Shown here: positions 1 through 11,181 of the stretch, piece after piece
Numbering within the stretch: the stretch's first letter is position 1
Layout of the letters: each line of letters starts with the position of its first letter
NCBI GenBank assembly: GCA_021397835.1
Contig: JAJFZO010000191.1
Location: forward strand, 8,318,001 to 8,382,000
DNA length: 64,000 nucleotides
Source: Moringa oleifera
Taxonomy: Eukaryota; Streptophyta; Magnoliopsida; Brassicales; Moringaceae
Direction of reading: 5' to 3'
Program-made: the position numbers and the translations under genes
The notes under the pieces: generated by a model
What the model was told of the DNA's origin: nothing
Database searches by the model: none
The model's input: the letters and a program-made list of their open reading frames with translations, nothing else

Positions 1-880
1 ATTATATTATATTAATTTTAATGACGTTAAGCATAATCCAACATATCACAACAAAAATAAATTTTTAATGATGCTAAATAAATGATAATTTTTAACATTT
101 ATAATATAATATATTACAACCGTCATCTTTTTATCAATTTTTTAAATTAAATGGTTAAGAAAATTTTTTATTAACAATTTTTTTAAATCATTTAAAATAG
201 AACTTATTTTATTGTAATGACATGTTTAAAATTATAAATAAAAATATTAAAAATAAGTTTATAATAATTAAAATTTTAAAATAAATAACATTTATAAATC
301 AAAATAAATACTAATAAATTAAAACTTATGAAGATAAATTTCTCTAAAATTTTATGTAAAATACTTTAAAAAAAATAAAATTTTTACATCACACGTATTT
401 GTATGAATTTTAACCTGCTACGATTCAATTAAATCTTGAATCTTTTAAAAAGTAATGTAAATCATTAAATTTTTTGTAGTAATACAATAAATGATAATTT
501 GTTTAATTTTTAATATTTAAACATATTTTTTAAAAATTATAAAAAATATTTTTAATTTTTAATTAATAAACAAAAATATTTTTCAAACTTAAAATTAACT
601 ATAAAAAGTTATTTAATAATTTAAAAAAATTCAAATGTACAATTTAATAAAAAATTAAGAAAGAATATTGAAAAATTAATTTATAACAGTTATAATTTTT
701 AAATAAATTATTATTATAAAATAATTTATTTTATCAAATTTAATTAATATATACAAAGCAAAAAAATCTTAATAAGTATGAAATTACAAAACTGACCTCT
801 CAAATACCCCGAAAGGAGAAAAAGAATGTTTCACATTACACGTAATTGCATAAATTTTGTGCTGCCGCCGACGACACTTT
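1..880. other. AT-rich intergenic DNA, no gene seen
   Basis: This stretch is extremely AT-rich, with many A and T homopolymer runs and stops in all frames. I see no domain, RNA gene, array or inverted repeat. Base composition rises toward normal after about 790, where the flank of the AP2 pseudogene begins. Confidence 0.6.
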
Positions 881-1396
881 GGGAGTGACTTGTGAAGTAA
901 TTTTAGCAGAAAACCAAGGGTAAAAACGCCATTCTGGATTTAATGCAGTGGTTCTCCTTGCACGTTTTAGTGATTCCTAGATCCAAACCCGCAAAGCAAC
1001 TGACACATAGTATGAACTTACCAAGCTAGCCAAAGCTACACTAGAAACTGAAATTAAAACCACAATTTTCTGTTATTTTCGTTTTTAAATAACTTTATTT
1101 CTTCTGATATTAAAAAAAAAAGAAAAAACCAAAAAGCTAGCAGAACGAAGAAAGCCGATGGCAGCATCATTGGAAGGCGTAGGCCAAGTGTTGGGCAGTT
1201 AATTAACTCATGGTTAATTAACGCAACCCATGATTTGACCCGAGGTTAATTCCTCATTTCGGTGGCTAACCTTTTCAGCACCCAGAATGTATGCATGCCT
1301 CTGTCTTCTGTTGTATTATTATAGTGGAGGACTGCATTCACTGAACTGAGCTGTTTGTTTTGTTTGGGGACCAAGAAAGTGGAGATGAAAGTGAAA
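881..1396 (+). other. 5' flank of the AP2/WRI1-like pseudogene
   Basis: This is a more GC-balanced segment just upstream of the WRI1-like first exon, and by position it would be the old promoter and 5' UTR. It contains a TTAATTAA-rich imperfect inverted repeat around 1,198-1,222. I could not identify a convincing TATA box or start site, so no promoter is called. The assignment is positional inference only. Confidence 0.3.
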
Positions 1397-1618
1397 ATGA
1401 AAACGTCCCCTATTGCTTCCTGCTCTTCCTTTTCTTCTTCCTTTTCCTGTATTAGGCTCTGATTCTTCTCCTCATCAACAACAACAGCGACGACCAGACA
1501 AACCCAAGACCAAAAAGGCTAAAACAGATAAGAATTACTCCGACAAATGCCAGAATGCGAATGCCACGAGGCCAACGCCGGCCGACGAAGCTCCCTTCAT
1601 AGAGGAGAAGAGTCCCAG
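1397..1618 (+). pseudogene. WRI1-like exon 1 (frameshifted)
   Basis: The ATG at 1,397 is chosen because the following residues match the short serine-rich WRI1 N-terminus. The frame closes at 1,460. The +1 frame then gives a basic stretch (RPDKPKTKKAKTDK) typical of the WRI1 region before the AP2 domain. The original frame picks up again by 1,583 to give RRSSLHRG. So at least two indels or frame changes separate start and domain. The exon ends at CCCAG before a GT donor at 1,619. Confidence 0.7.
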
Positions 1619-1734
1619 GTTCCCCTTCCTCTCTCTTTCGCTTTTCCATTTCCATCCCTTACACAAAGAGATGTATGCAATTGTGTGTGATTGGTTTTCT
1701 GGGTATTGATTAATTTGCATATGCGATCAAACAG

Positions 1735-1817
1735 GCGCAGATGGACAGAGAGATTCGAAGCTCGCTTGTGGGACAAGAGTTCATAGAATAGCATTCAGAA
1801 CAAGAAAGGAAAACAAA
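1735..1817 (+). pseudogene. WRI1-like AP2-domain exon 2 with nonsense codon
   Basis: The exon is preceded by ACAG at 1,731-1,734 and followed by GTAATT. Translation gives RRWTERFEARLWDKSS, a TAG stop at 1,784-1,786, then NSIQNKKGKQ. This is the first AP2 repeat's DNA-contact strand region. The stop replaces the conserved Trp codon TGG by one G-to-A change. This exon is the strongest evidence for the AP2 family assignment. Confidence 0.88.
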
Positions 1818-3535
1818 GTAATTCTATCAGTTTTCCCTTTCAAGAGAAAATCAAACAGGATCTAAGATTGTTTATGCATGTTTTATTTTCATTTGAATCA
1901 AAAAACCATACATGTTTTATGCAAGTTTTCAAAAAATGACCGTTGGTAGCTTATTTAAACAATAAAATTTTTGTGTTTCACACTTCCTTTCTCCTCCCTT
2001 TCTCTTTTTCCCTTTCTCTCTCAAAAATCTCTCTTCCTTAAGAAAGCAGATCAAATGAAAACAAGAAGAAACAAGAAATAAGGGAAGATCTCAAACTAGA
2101 CAGCTTGAAAATCAGGGCATGGCATGTAGCTACCGTGCTATAATGGCAGATCTTCAGCAAAACGGGAAAAAAGGTATGGGCTCACGGACGAAACGAAGAA
2201 AGGGCACAGAGGCCCTAGTCTGGAAAGCGAATCAAACCTGATGCTCCTACCTCAGAAGCCAGGAGAGGAGCAGAGGATACTTGACCAACAAAAGGGAGAG
2301 AAGCAGTTCTCGTAGGTAGCTTTCGATAATGCTTTGAAGGTAATGCTTTGTCACAGAGCTCAATATGCATTTCCTTGATCAGCCAGGCCAATGAAATTTG
2401 ATCATATTCTTAGTTCTATAATTAGAAATTTGTCCGTATAAAAATACACTTCATTTTGAGCTGTAAATCGAAATGGCAGTGTCTAACAATGAACGAGGAA
2501 GAAGTTTTTGCCATACAAAATCAAGGATTCCTTTTTCCTGTAGGATGGATTCATGCATGCCCGTTGACTAAGAGATGAGAAACCCATCTGTAATATTTTC
2601 TTTATGCTGTGGCCTTATTCTCAATGTTTGAGCTCATGAGACAACGCAAGCTAGCATATAGAAAACCCTCACGGGTAATGGAGAACTGCACTAATGTCAT
2701 TTAATTGATTACTTGTGTTGGTATTTCTTGGCTTATAAGCGTGAAACTTATGAATACACATAAAAGGAAACAATAAATTTTCTCTGTAAGAAAAGGCAAA
2801 ATCAAAGAATCTCTGTTAGATGAATAATGATATTGTTTTCTTGTAGGAAGTCGTGAATGTATCCTGGGAAATTTATTGACATATCCATATGTAATGGAGG
2901 GTGTGGCCAAGAGAACTTTCTCTCTGAAGGGTGCACATTACAACTTTCTGGATGGTAGTTTTGAGCATTGGGATCTGGACTTGAAAGTTTCACATGCTGC
3001 GGTTTCATGAGCATCTGCCCTTCCTTGTTTCCGACTTTCAGTTTATAATCTTCTCTAATATAGTGCAAGCTGTCCATATCTATAAATAAAATAGTGCCTG
3101 TATCTTTTCTAGTTTGTTTGAATAACATAATGGGTGTGTTTATGTTTTCCCTACCAGTTAAATGATAAACCTTTTGTCTCTTTGCAATAGAAATTTCCCT
3201 TATCTAGGTTTGCTTAATATATCAGCATTAGTTAGTAAAGAATAGTTACTGAGTCCTAATAAATTAATACATAAAGCATTAGAGTTCACTGTATTCATAC
3301 TTGTTCCTATTTGCATTTGAGATGATCCTCATTCTTATTTTTTTCTTTTTATTTTCTTTGATATTGAATGATTCGTATACTAAGAGTAAAATGTTATCAT
3401 GAATATAACAAGCATGGTAGATATTTATAACCCTTCGATTGATCCTTGTATTGTTTTCTCTTTTCAAAATAATGATTTTTTTTGTCTTGTTTCATATGAA
3501 CTTTTTGTTTATTTGACCTTCCTTGGTTACTGTAG
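1818..3535. other. Presumed intron of the WRI1-like pseudogene
   Basis: This stretch lies between two recognisable AP2 exons. I see no further AP2 coding. A short GC-richer segment at 2,100-2,340 has stops in all frames and no recognised product. One copy of a ~97-bp repeat lies at 2,471-2,567. The 108-codon open frame on the - strand at 2,802-3,128 shows no family signal. Confidence 0.45.
2471..2567 (+). repeat. Three-copy short repeat, copy 1
   Basis: Copy 1 shares the pattern GGCAGTGTC, then GAGGAAGAAGTTTTTGCCAT, ACAAAAT and TTCCTTTTTCCTGTA, then GATGGATTC, with copies at 4,651 and 5,356. Divergence is moderate. No stable reading frame is conserved across the copies. Confidence 0.65.
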
Positions 3536-4650
3536 GGTACATGTTCTGCAGTGAGGGCAGCTATTGATTATGCAGTCTTATATCTGAAGGTGAATATATT
3601 AACAGTTAAGTTATTCATTTTTATTTTGTGAAACTTGACATTTTTTCTCTTGTGAAAATGACTTATTTTGTTGGTGGAGATTCTGGTGGCGGACACGTAA
3701 TGCCTAATCATTTGTCATGCCCAAAGTTGCTTTACCACTGAGCCAAAAAGAGACGGTTTGATTCTTTTTCTTCCTCGAAGGAGGGCTTTTAAATATTGGA
3801 ATCCAATGTGCTTTTCTTTGCACTGCTAGCTTTAATAATCAACTACCTTACATAATTTTTTGTATTTAGAAAACTAATTATCTTTAGCAATTAATTTCTT
3901 CAACCAGTTTACGTTATTTTCCCTTTCGCATTTATTTTAACCACGATAGTTGAATTCAATAATTATTGTTATATAGAAATAGCAAATATACAATTTATGA
4001 GAATATTTGGTTTAGATGGGCGAAGCTACATTAGATGTCTCTTTGTTCATTTGAATTTCATTGACCATAAATATTCAAATGTTTCATACTAATATTTAAC
4101 TCAGGCTTATCTAGACTTCTATAAAATCTAGGATACTGCCAACATTTTGCACATAATTGTTGCCATTTAACACATTCTGAAGGCTTAATCTTTTAAGATA
4201 TTTCTCCTCCATTATTCATTGAAACTAATGATGCTACTTCTTGTTATTTGATTGAGTTAATTATTTCAACTTCGTTTGCTATTAACTTAACATAAATGTT
4301 GTTTCTCTAAGGTTCTTGGTGGTGCCAGTGCTTATCATTCAAGTATTTAACTTAGTCTTGCGGCAGTTTGTTGTAGCTTTGGGATGCATTTTTCCCTACA
4401 TTAGGCTATTTTGTTGAAAATATAAAAAATGATGGCTTGTTTACTTTTTTTTCATGCATGCTCTTTTCCCTTTTTCATGCAACCAGGAAGAAGGCACTCT
4501 CTATATGACCACACTCGTAACAACCAAACAAGAATCTACTTCTAGTTTTGTAAGTGTTTGGAGACATGTTTACTTAGTTTCATTTCTTTTAGATTTACGG
4601 TGTTTCTAGTGGTCACAATTGAGTATGTCTGAGTGCTAAATTTACAATAC

Positions 4651-4860
4651 TAAATGGTAGTGTCAAACTATGAATGAGGAACAATATTTTGCCGTACAAA
4701 ATGAAGGAACCTTTTTTCGTGTAAGATAGATTCAGGTATGCCCTGTCCCCAACCTCTTCTTAATTTTTTCTTTTTCATTTTCTTAACTGTTTGTTTATTT
4801 GTCCTGTAAAACTTCTTTTGTTCTTTTTTTTTTCTTCATAATGCATGGTTTGAATGATCT
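4651..4860 (+). repeat. Tandem ~0.7 kb duplication, copy 1 core
   Basis: This segment matches 5,356-5,550. Shared landmarks are the GGTAGTGTCAAACTATGAAT-type start, a TCCCCAAC block, and the string TGTAAAACTTCTTTTGTTCTT. Offset between the copies is about 705 bp. Copy 1 of the shorter repeat at 2,471 matches only its first ~97 bp. Confidence 0.65.
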
Positions 4861-5355
4861 TAGTAACAAATTTAAGATTTTAAACCTTTTTCTGCCTATT
4901 GCTTTCTTTTTATTGCTTTTACTATGTCCAGAATGGTAAACATGTCATTGTTACTTACGTTTATCTGTTACTAAATTTCTAGCAAATTTAGGGATTTACT
5001 AAGTTTTTGGCTATTATTTTCCTTAAAACTCGTATGAGGTTAGTGCTGTAGGTCATTGATATCTTCTTAACCTGATGTCCTTTAAGGTAATGGTACCTAA
5101 CGCTTTTGCTAATAGTTTGGCTCTAATTGATACCCAAAGGTGTGTAATTTTTACATGGTAGTTTGGTATCTGGCAACTTGCATTTGAAAACTGCATTTTA
5201 TTTTGTCATAAAGCAACTTGAAATACTTCAGGTCAAATTTTAGTGTGAAGTGTATATCTCTTGTTTATTCACTTTTGTCCCTCAAAAGATTATACTTATT
5301 AAACAGTTTTTGTTTTAATAACTAAGGTATTCGGGTAGAGAAATCTGACTAATAG

Positions 5356-5550
5356 TACTGAATGACAGTGTCAAGCTATGAAATAAGGAAGAAGTTTTTT
5401 CCATACAAAATGAAGAATCCCTTTTTCCTATAAGATGGATTCTTGTACAACCTCTCCCCAACATCTTAATTTTTTTCTTTTTCATTTGCTTTACTGTTTG
5501 TTTCTTTCTCCCGTAAAACTTCTTTTGTTCTTTTCTTTTCTTTACAATGC
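5356..5550 (+). repeat. Tandem ~0.7 kb duplication, copy 2 core
   Basis: This is the second copy of the segment at 4,651-4,860, with the same order of landmarks (GACAGTGTCAAGCTATG, then CTCCCCAAC, then CGTAAAACTTCTTTTGTTCT). Together the copies indicate an old tandem duplication upstream of the AIR9 remnant. Confidence 0.65.
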
Positions 5551-5589
5551 AAGCATTGAGTAATTTTTTCTTTTCTCTACTTTCAAAGA

Positions 5590-6960
5590 GAGTCAGTCAT
5601 CATTTTAAAATGTTTTTAAATTAATAGATGACTTCTCACTATGTTTATCCATAGCTTTATAGATATGTCCTAGTAAGGCATAACCATCTTCTTTGTTTGT
5701 AATTTACAGTTATGTAGACTCAAGAAATGGATAGATATTGATCAATAAAAGGCATGCATTTTTCTTTTACATGCGCCCAAAAAAAAAAAATCTTTCTTTT
5801 CTGTTTCCAATCTATAACTTGCGTATCTGTATGTCTATCTACATTATTATGTATGTATTTTCATATACATTTCATGATGAAGTTTTTGAGTTAGATAATT
5901 TTACGCAAATCGTTGATTTAAAACCCAATAAATTAGGTAATGCTTCCACTCTTATTTTTGAGCACACAAATTGAACTTTTCTCTTTAGTCTTACTTTATT
6001 AATAAAGTTCAATTTTTCTTTAACTTCTATTTTTGAATCCAATTAATCTTTTTTTCTTTGAAGTTGATATTTCCATGGAGATCTACAAATTAAATAATAT
6101 GCAGTGACTGATAAGTGTTGTTCGATTGTGTGTGTTTATAGTATTTGTAGATCCTTTGTGGGAACACTTCACCTTTCATAAGTTAGGATAGGCATTCATC
6201 ATTGTTAATTTTGATATTTTGAATTGTACTTATTTTTTGTTATTATTTCACTAAAATAGAAAAAAAAGGAGTAGCCATTATTTTTAAATGTTTTTTTCAT
6301 TGACATGAGACTTCTTTACTAGTTTGATTCATAACTTTTTAGGTATATATGAGTGAGATAGAGCCATTGGTTTTATGTAGAAGTTATAGTTATATAGAAA
6401 CTGATAGTTATCATCCAAAACAAATTTGTTGTATTCTTTGCATGCAACCAAAAAAAGCTATTTTTTCTGTCTCTTGCATTCAATTTGTAATATTCTTTCT
6501 GCATGTCTTTTACCTTGTTTGTGTCTGTAATTGTATATAAATTTTTTGATGAAGTTTTTGAGTAAGAGAAATGTTTGCACAATCTTGTCTTAACGCGCAA
6601 TAAATTATGTGATGCATTTCCTCTTCTTTTTGAGCATACAAAATGAATTTTTTTCTTTAGTATTTGCATTGGATACTTCATAATACTTTTGCAACCACAC
6701 TTCGATAGAAACATGAGGGACTTGCATCATATACGTCTCGTTTGGTTATAACATTTTTTTAACTTTTGTTTGTAAACATTGTTTGCACTATTTATTCTAT
6801 GGCTATGTTTTAACTGTTGTCATTACAGATTTGATAATTTTTGCGAGCTGCATATTTTATTTATTATATTTGTTCATATGATAATAGCTTTTAATATATC
6901 GTTACTATTTTCAATTCACATAAGGCATCAATGGAATCAATCTACAACTCTGGTGGAGTT
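5590..6960 (+). repeat. ~0.7 kb repeat family, left cluster (about 2 copies)
   Basis: Landmarks repeat about every 0.68 kb: an AGTTAT-ATAG/AAATGGATAG block at ~5,710 and ~6,385, and a GTATTTGTAGATCCTTTGTG block at ~6,140. The segment 6,665-6,922 (from GGATACTTCATA to TTTCAATTCACAT) matches 20,715-20,970 base for base over long runs. The cluster therefore has a direct relative downstream of the AIR9 remnant. No coding potential is recognised. Confidence 0.7.
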
Positions 6961-9459
6961 CTAAAAATGACTATAAAGTAAGTTAATATATTTTCATGTT
7001 TATCAAAAGGCTAAGTAGCTTTTCATTATATCAATTGCCTTTAAATTTCTTAAACTAATGAATTTTTCTTTTGTCTGTTTGCAGTTTGTGGGTTGAGGTT
7101 GTCTAGCTTCTTGGCGTAAAAGCAAAGCTGGAAGTAATAGGGTGTTGGGTAAGTGTGATAAGGAGGTTCATATAATTCTCCAATATGAATTCTTTTCTCC
7201 TGGAATAATAATTTAGCATTGAATGTTGAATAACAAGCTTGTCAGTTATTGATTATGATGCATATCATGCAACTTAGGTCTTCTTACCCTAATGGACAAT
7301 GGATAATTGAAATAAATAGCCAAATTAGCAAATGGAGGATTGTCGTTAGGATTCAAGATTTTGAGATTATGGCTTTTAGTGTTCAATCACTGTGTCTTCG
7401 ATTAGGTAGTGAGCATAGGTTTGATGGAAAAACTTGCTTTAGATTATGATTCCCTTTTATCCTTTTTGCTATGTAGGTTTCACCTGCTTATTTAGTCCTT
7501 CTCACAGCATATTAGTAATCCTAATTATGATTGCTTTTACTATTGGTCCTAAAAGTTCGTGTGGGTAATGAAAATTTTTTGCAAGCATTGAATGTGATTA
7601 AGGGTGTAAAAGAATTGGTTGGTTATGAGAAATGATGGGGTGGATATCTATAATGTTACTTAGGGTGCGTAACACTTATAATTTTTTTTGTAAGATGTTC
7701 AATAAATTTTACTAACTGAAGAATTATGCTTGATCAATATGGTTAGCAAAGAGGTGTAGTTGTGTGGATAAGTACTTATCTCTCTATTATTTCATTTTAT
7801 GTTTTCTCTATCATTGTTATAATTGTGTTTCTAGTTGAAGTTATCGTTGTTGTGTACTTGAAGTTATAAAAACTTTGTTCCTTCTAGGCCAACAGCTTAC
7901 AGACTTAAGCTTGTATTTGCTTAAGTATGAGAAAAGACAATTATTTTATTCTTACACATCATCTCTTTGAATTTTTTTGAGTTTTTTTTTAAGTAATACT
8001 TATTTTCATGTTTTAATTTCAAGATAAGAACATTTGCATCAACCCCATCGAATAGGTAATATGATTCTTCATTTTATTTCAGAAAGACTCATGTTTGACA
8101 CTACTTTATGAAATTTTATATGACGATGGATTGTTCAAAACTTGATTTTATAGTAATTATATCAGCTTTGCATGGACCCTTTTTCCTTTTGGAATGTGTC
8201 GTGTGTAAGCATCATGTGCATATAAACTTTTATTCTGTGACAATTCATAATTGATTGATTAGTGCAGCTACTTTTAACCATTCATAATTTTTGAGTAAGG
8301 AGCCACTTATTTAAAGAAAATGAACTATTTTTGATTTGCCACCATTTGGTTATGTTGAGAGAATGTCTTTAACAATGCAAGGTGTTTGCGACTTTTCAAG
8401 GTTTGCACTTTATGTAGTAACTAGTATAGCCCTTGTGAATTTCCTTCATTATTTAATTTCTTTTTCCCACATATCATATCTACTTTGTTTGCATGCATAC
8501 ACATATTTGCCTGCATGAATTCATCCATACACTCACATTTAAACACATATGCATTCATAAATGTTATATAAATACATTTATTATTTCCTGATTCTTAAGA
8601 ATTGCATGATCTTGGTGCTCTTATTTTTCAAGTACATGTATTCTCGATAACGTTAGGATTTCAAACATTTAGGCCATCCACTAGTTTCTTCAAAAATACT
8701 TCAAAAGATAATGTTAATCCAGAAGCAATATAGTATAAACTATGTCTGTAACTGTCTATAAATAGCTTAGACTTGAAATTTAAAAGTATATTTGATATTA
8801 AATTAACATTATTGATTCTTTATATTGTGCTTTGATATTGGTTTTGGGGATTGACTAATTGAATGATGGATATTATGTGCATGCTTTTTACCTTATTAGT
8901 TTTTTGTTTGTGTATTAGAGAAGTTATTTCCCAAAAATTATCAAGAAGTGGTAGCTGATGTCATGTTTCTCTAAGAGTTTTGTTAATAATTTGAGAAAAG
9001 TTAATGACGTGAAACAGGTATGCTATCCTTAATCTTAAAGTGTCACTGATTACTACTTGCTTTGGCATTTATGCTCAAAAAGGAAAATTTTCAAATATTG
9101 ATATGGATACAACAATGAAGATAGATGCATATTATCACTTATTTCAATAATTTTTTATCTATTTCAGATAGTTATAATAGTTCCTTGAAGCTAATAGTCT
9201 TGCTTTTCAGTTTGTTAATCTCTGAGACAATCTGTTATCTAAACTTGAAGGAAAAAGCAAGTGAAGGTTTGTTAGCTCAAGACTAACTCTTATCCTCGTT
9301 TCGAAGTTGTTGTCGCCATTTTTGTTATTGTTATTTGTTTGAAGATATTGAAAACCCTTAAATTGATAAATTCTTCATTCTCAATGTTTACAATCAGCTT
9401 ATTTATTCTATTTATGGATTTGCAACAAGTAGTTAATAAATGATTTATACGACTATTTT
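6961..9459. other. Non-coding DNA upstream of AIR9 LRR exons
   Basis: By position this should hold the 5' part of the AIR9 remnant, but I found no convincing exon. Small open frames at 7,249-7,449 and 8,336-8,518 have no recognisable domain. A splice-like segment at 7,085-7,148 (acceptor CAG, donor GGTAAGTG) has an in-frame stop in the best frame and no match I know. Confidence 0.4.
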
Positions 9460-9537
9460 CTTGCTAAGTTCTTGATTTAAGTTTCAATGATTTTAAAAGG
9501 CCTTAATTTGAGTCGTGAGAATTGCACAACACTGCAG
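9460..9537 (+). pseudogene. AIR9: AIR9 LRR exon with two stops and a frameshift
   Basis: The exon reads VLDLSFNDFKRP, a TAA, FES, a TGA, and then, after a frame change, ENCTTLQ. Intact AIR9 has LDLSFNDF followed by GPGFEPLENC at this place. It ends at CTGCAG before a GT donor. Confidence 0.85.
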
Positions 9538-9633
9538 GTTTGTGTTTCATATGGTTTCGTTTTTCTTATTCTACCAGCAAAGAGTAAAAGTTCAGCATCT
9601 AATAGGATCTTCATCCATATATCACTTTTGTAG

Positions 9634-9696
9634 CAACTGGACCTTACTGGAAATCAAATCACCTCACTTGCAAGCTTGACTTGGCTGCCTAACTTG
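9634..9696 (+). pseudogene. AIR9: AIR9 LRR exon (open)
   Basis: The exon follows a TAG acceptor and reads QLDLTGNQITSLASLTWLPN without a stop. The LxLxxNxIxxLxxL pattern is a canonical leucine-rich repeat. Donor GTGGGT follows AACTTG. Confidence 0.88.
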
Positions 9697-9957
9697 GTGG
9701 GTAAGGCTTTAAAATTTTTTCCTGCTTTGCTCATTGAGAGCTTCAGGCCTTCTTGATTCACGTTAAAAATAATTATTGATTTGGTTTGAATCTGTTTCCC
9801 CCCTTTAGTTCCTTTCTGTTGTCAAAATAAATTGAAGTCTTTTTCAATGTCTAGTCAACCTAGATTACAAGTATTCTTTCTGTTTTAGTTGTATGATTGC
9901 TAGTTTGTTTGCCTTCTAATCATAACTAAATCTAGTTATTTATTGATACGTTCACAG

Positions 9958-10023
9958 GTTTTAGCTACCAGCAAAAATAAAATATCGACTGTGAAGGGTT
10001 TCATGCATCTTCCAATCATTGAG
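9958..10023 (+). pseudogene. AIR9: AIR9 LRR exon (open, good splice sites)
   Basis: The acceptor TTCACAG and donor GAG|GTTAGT are canonical. Translation gives VLATSKNKISTVKGFMHL and ends PIIE, matching the AIR9 LRR that begins VLAASKNKI. The exon itself has no stop. Confidence 0.9.
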
Positions 10024-10775
10024 GTTAGTATATAAAACACATATTTCTAATGGCCAAACTAACCTTATCTCATTTTATTCTCTCTATTCACTTGTTGAAG
10101 TTAGCATTGCCTCTGCTTTATCCTTATTTCCCTACTCTCAGTTGTTGTCATTTGCGTTTGTTAACCACACATCCCATAATCAATCATGCTTTTCTTACAT
10201 TGGCACTGGCCTGTATGGTCCACTCTTGTTTTCCTTTGCTCAGCAAACTACTTAATGTTACTACCCTTTCATGCTTCACATAAAATGTAGCTTATGGTTT
10301 TACTAAAGGAGAAGATTAAGGTATTCAACAAGTCATGTTCAAACACATATTGCGAATACTTTAATGCAATTTAGAACAGATTTGCATGCATGCCCACAAG
10401 TTTGAGATAAGGTACTTGGTCTATTTAGATATAAAAGAAGGTTGTAATATTTAGCTCATCAGTTGTTTTAAAATGTATTTCATAGTGATGATTAAGTATA
10501 ACTTTGAGCCGTAGTTTTGATAGTTAATGGCAGCTAGACTTTTAAATATGGTATATGTCGTCATAATCTAAAGCCAAAATTAGGCAATTGGTCTATTTGT
10601 TCTTTCACTCAATCATCACTATTAGAGATTTGACTAATGGATTTAGTTAGACATTGAAGTTCTTGGAGGTGGAATGCTGAGGATGTGCTATTATGGGCTA
10701 AAAGAATATTACTCTTACCTAGTCTTACTTGCAGTTATAAACATATATTTTGTTTCAATTTTTGCCATCCTACAG

Positions 10776-10861
10776 CATTTACGAGTGAAAGAGAATCCTA
10801 TACTTAAAATAGCTCATCTATAAGCAGCTTCCATTTTGCTCGTTAGTCTACCTTGAAGAAA
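10776..10861 (+). pseudogene. AIR9: AIR9 LRR-cap exon with stop
   Basis: After acceptor TACAG the exon reads HLRVKENPILKIAHL, then TAA in place of Glu, then AASILLVSLP and a second stop. Intact AIR9 continues with a lysine-rich LRR cap at this point. Confidence 0.88.
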
Positions 10862-11075
10862 TTATTGGTATTTGTATATCTAAATGTGGGAACTTGGATG
10901 TAGTTTTGGTCTTTTCTTCAAAACTCCCTCTACTGCCCCTTTCTTGGTGGGATTAAAGTATGCTAGCATGAATTATATTTAATTTCTTGCTTCAAAAGAT
11001 CTTTACAAATTCTTTTTTATTATTCTTAGAAGTTAATATGTGCCATTATCCATACTATTCAATATGAATTTTTCT

Positions 11076-11181
11076 ATTGATCTTTCTCGGGATGAGGTTG
11101 CAATTGCAAAGTGTAATCTTGCACATTGCACTTTATGCATCAGAAATGGTTAGGAGTTTTGCCATCTTGAGCATGCAACAG
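11076..11181 (+). pseudogene. AIR9: AIR9 post-LRR exon with stop
   Basis: The exon reads DLSRDEVAIAK, then a stretch ending TLCIRNG, a TAG replacing the expected Trp, then EFCHLEHA. It ends ACAG before GTATTA. This is the junction between the AIR9 LRR block and the A9-domain region. Confidence 0.88.

Larger units (their letters stand above)
1397..3589 (+). pseudogene. WRINKLED1-like AP2/ERF transcription factor, decayed
   Basis: This is the remnant of a plant AP2-family transcription factor of the WRI1 type; in intact plants these activate glycolytic and fatty-acid synthesis genes in the nucleus. Exon 1 (1,397-1,618) starts MKTSPIASCSSFSSSFS, like the serine-rich WRI1 N-terminus, but stops at 1,460-1,462. 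The same frame resumes at 1,583 as RRSSLHRGEESQ, matching the family's RRSSIYRGVTR. Exon 2 (1,735-1,817) reads RRWTERFEARLWDKSS, then a TAG at 1,784 where the family has Trp, then NSIQNKKGK, and is followed by a GT donor. A probable exon 3 (3,536-3,589) reads AVRAAIDYAVLYLK, resembling AARAYDLAALKYW with losses. The 9-bp microexon, the second AP2 repeat and the C-terminus were not found. Family assignment is strong from exon 2; which WRI-clade member is uncertain. Confidence 0.8.
3590..5590. other. Non-coding DNA between the AP2 and AIR9 remnants
   Basis: I see no recognisable exon here beyond weak, unconvincing AP2-like fragments. A possible tRNA-derived A-box-like segment lies on the - strand near 3,690-3,770. 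Two copies of a ~0.7 kb tandem duplication lie at about 4,650-5,550. Confidence 0.4.
9460..11181 (+). pseudogene. AIR9: AIR9 pseudogene, leucine-rich-repeat exons
   Basis: AIR9 is a plant microtubule-associated protein that marks preprophase bands and cross-walls; it has an N-terminal LRR block followed by many Ig-like A9 domains. Exons seen here: 9,460-9,537 (VLDLSFNDFK, then stops, then ENCTTLQ after a shift); 9,634-9,696 (LDLTGNQITSLASL); 9,958-10,023 (VLATSKNKISTVKGF, with AG acceptor and GT donor); 10,776-~10,861 (HLRVKENPILKIAHL, stop, AASILLV); and ~11,076-11,181 (DLSRDEVAIAK, then CIRNG, stop, EFC). The order matches AIR9. An LRR exon expected between 9,697 and 9,957 is missing. Nonsense codons in at least three exons make it a pseudogene. 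Confidence 0.9.

Noticed and set aside
1452..1794. Three - strand open frames overlapping AP2 exons
   Set aside because: They are antisense to clearly recognised AP2 coding sequence and have no family signal.
2802..3128. 108-codon open frame on the - strand as a gene
   Set aside because: No domain or family signal, and it lies in the presumed intron of the AP2 pseudogene.
4485..4560. Possible further AP2 exon (EEGTL...SSF-like)
   Set aside because: The resemblance to the EEYLASLRR/SSGFSRG segment is too weak and needs several frame changes.
6373..6714. 113-codon open frame on the - strand as a gene
   Set aside because: It lies in the 0.7 kb non-coding repeat, and the frame is not kept in the sister copies near 19.5 and 20.3 kb.
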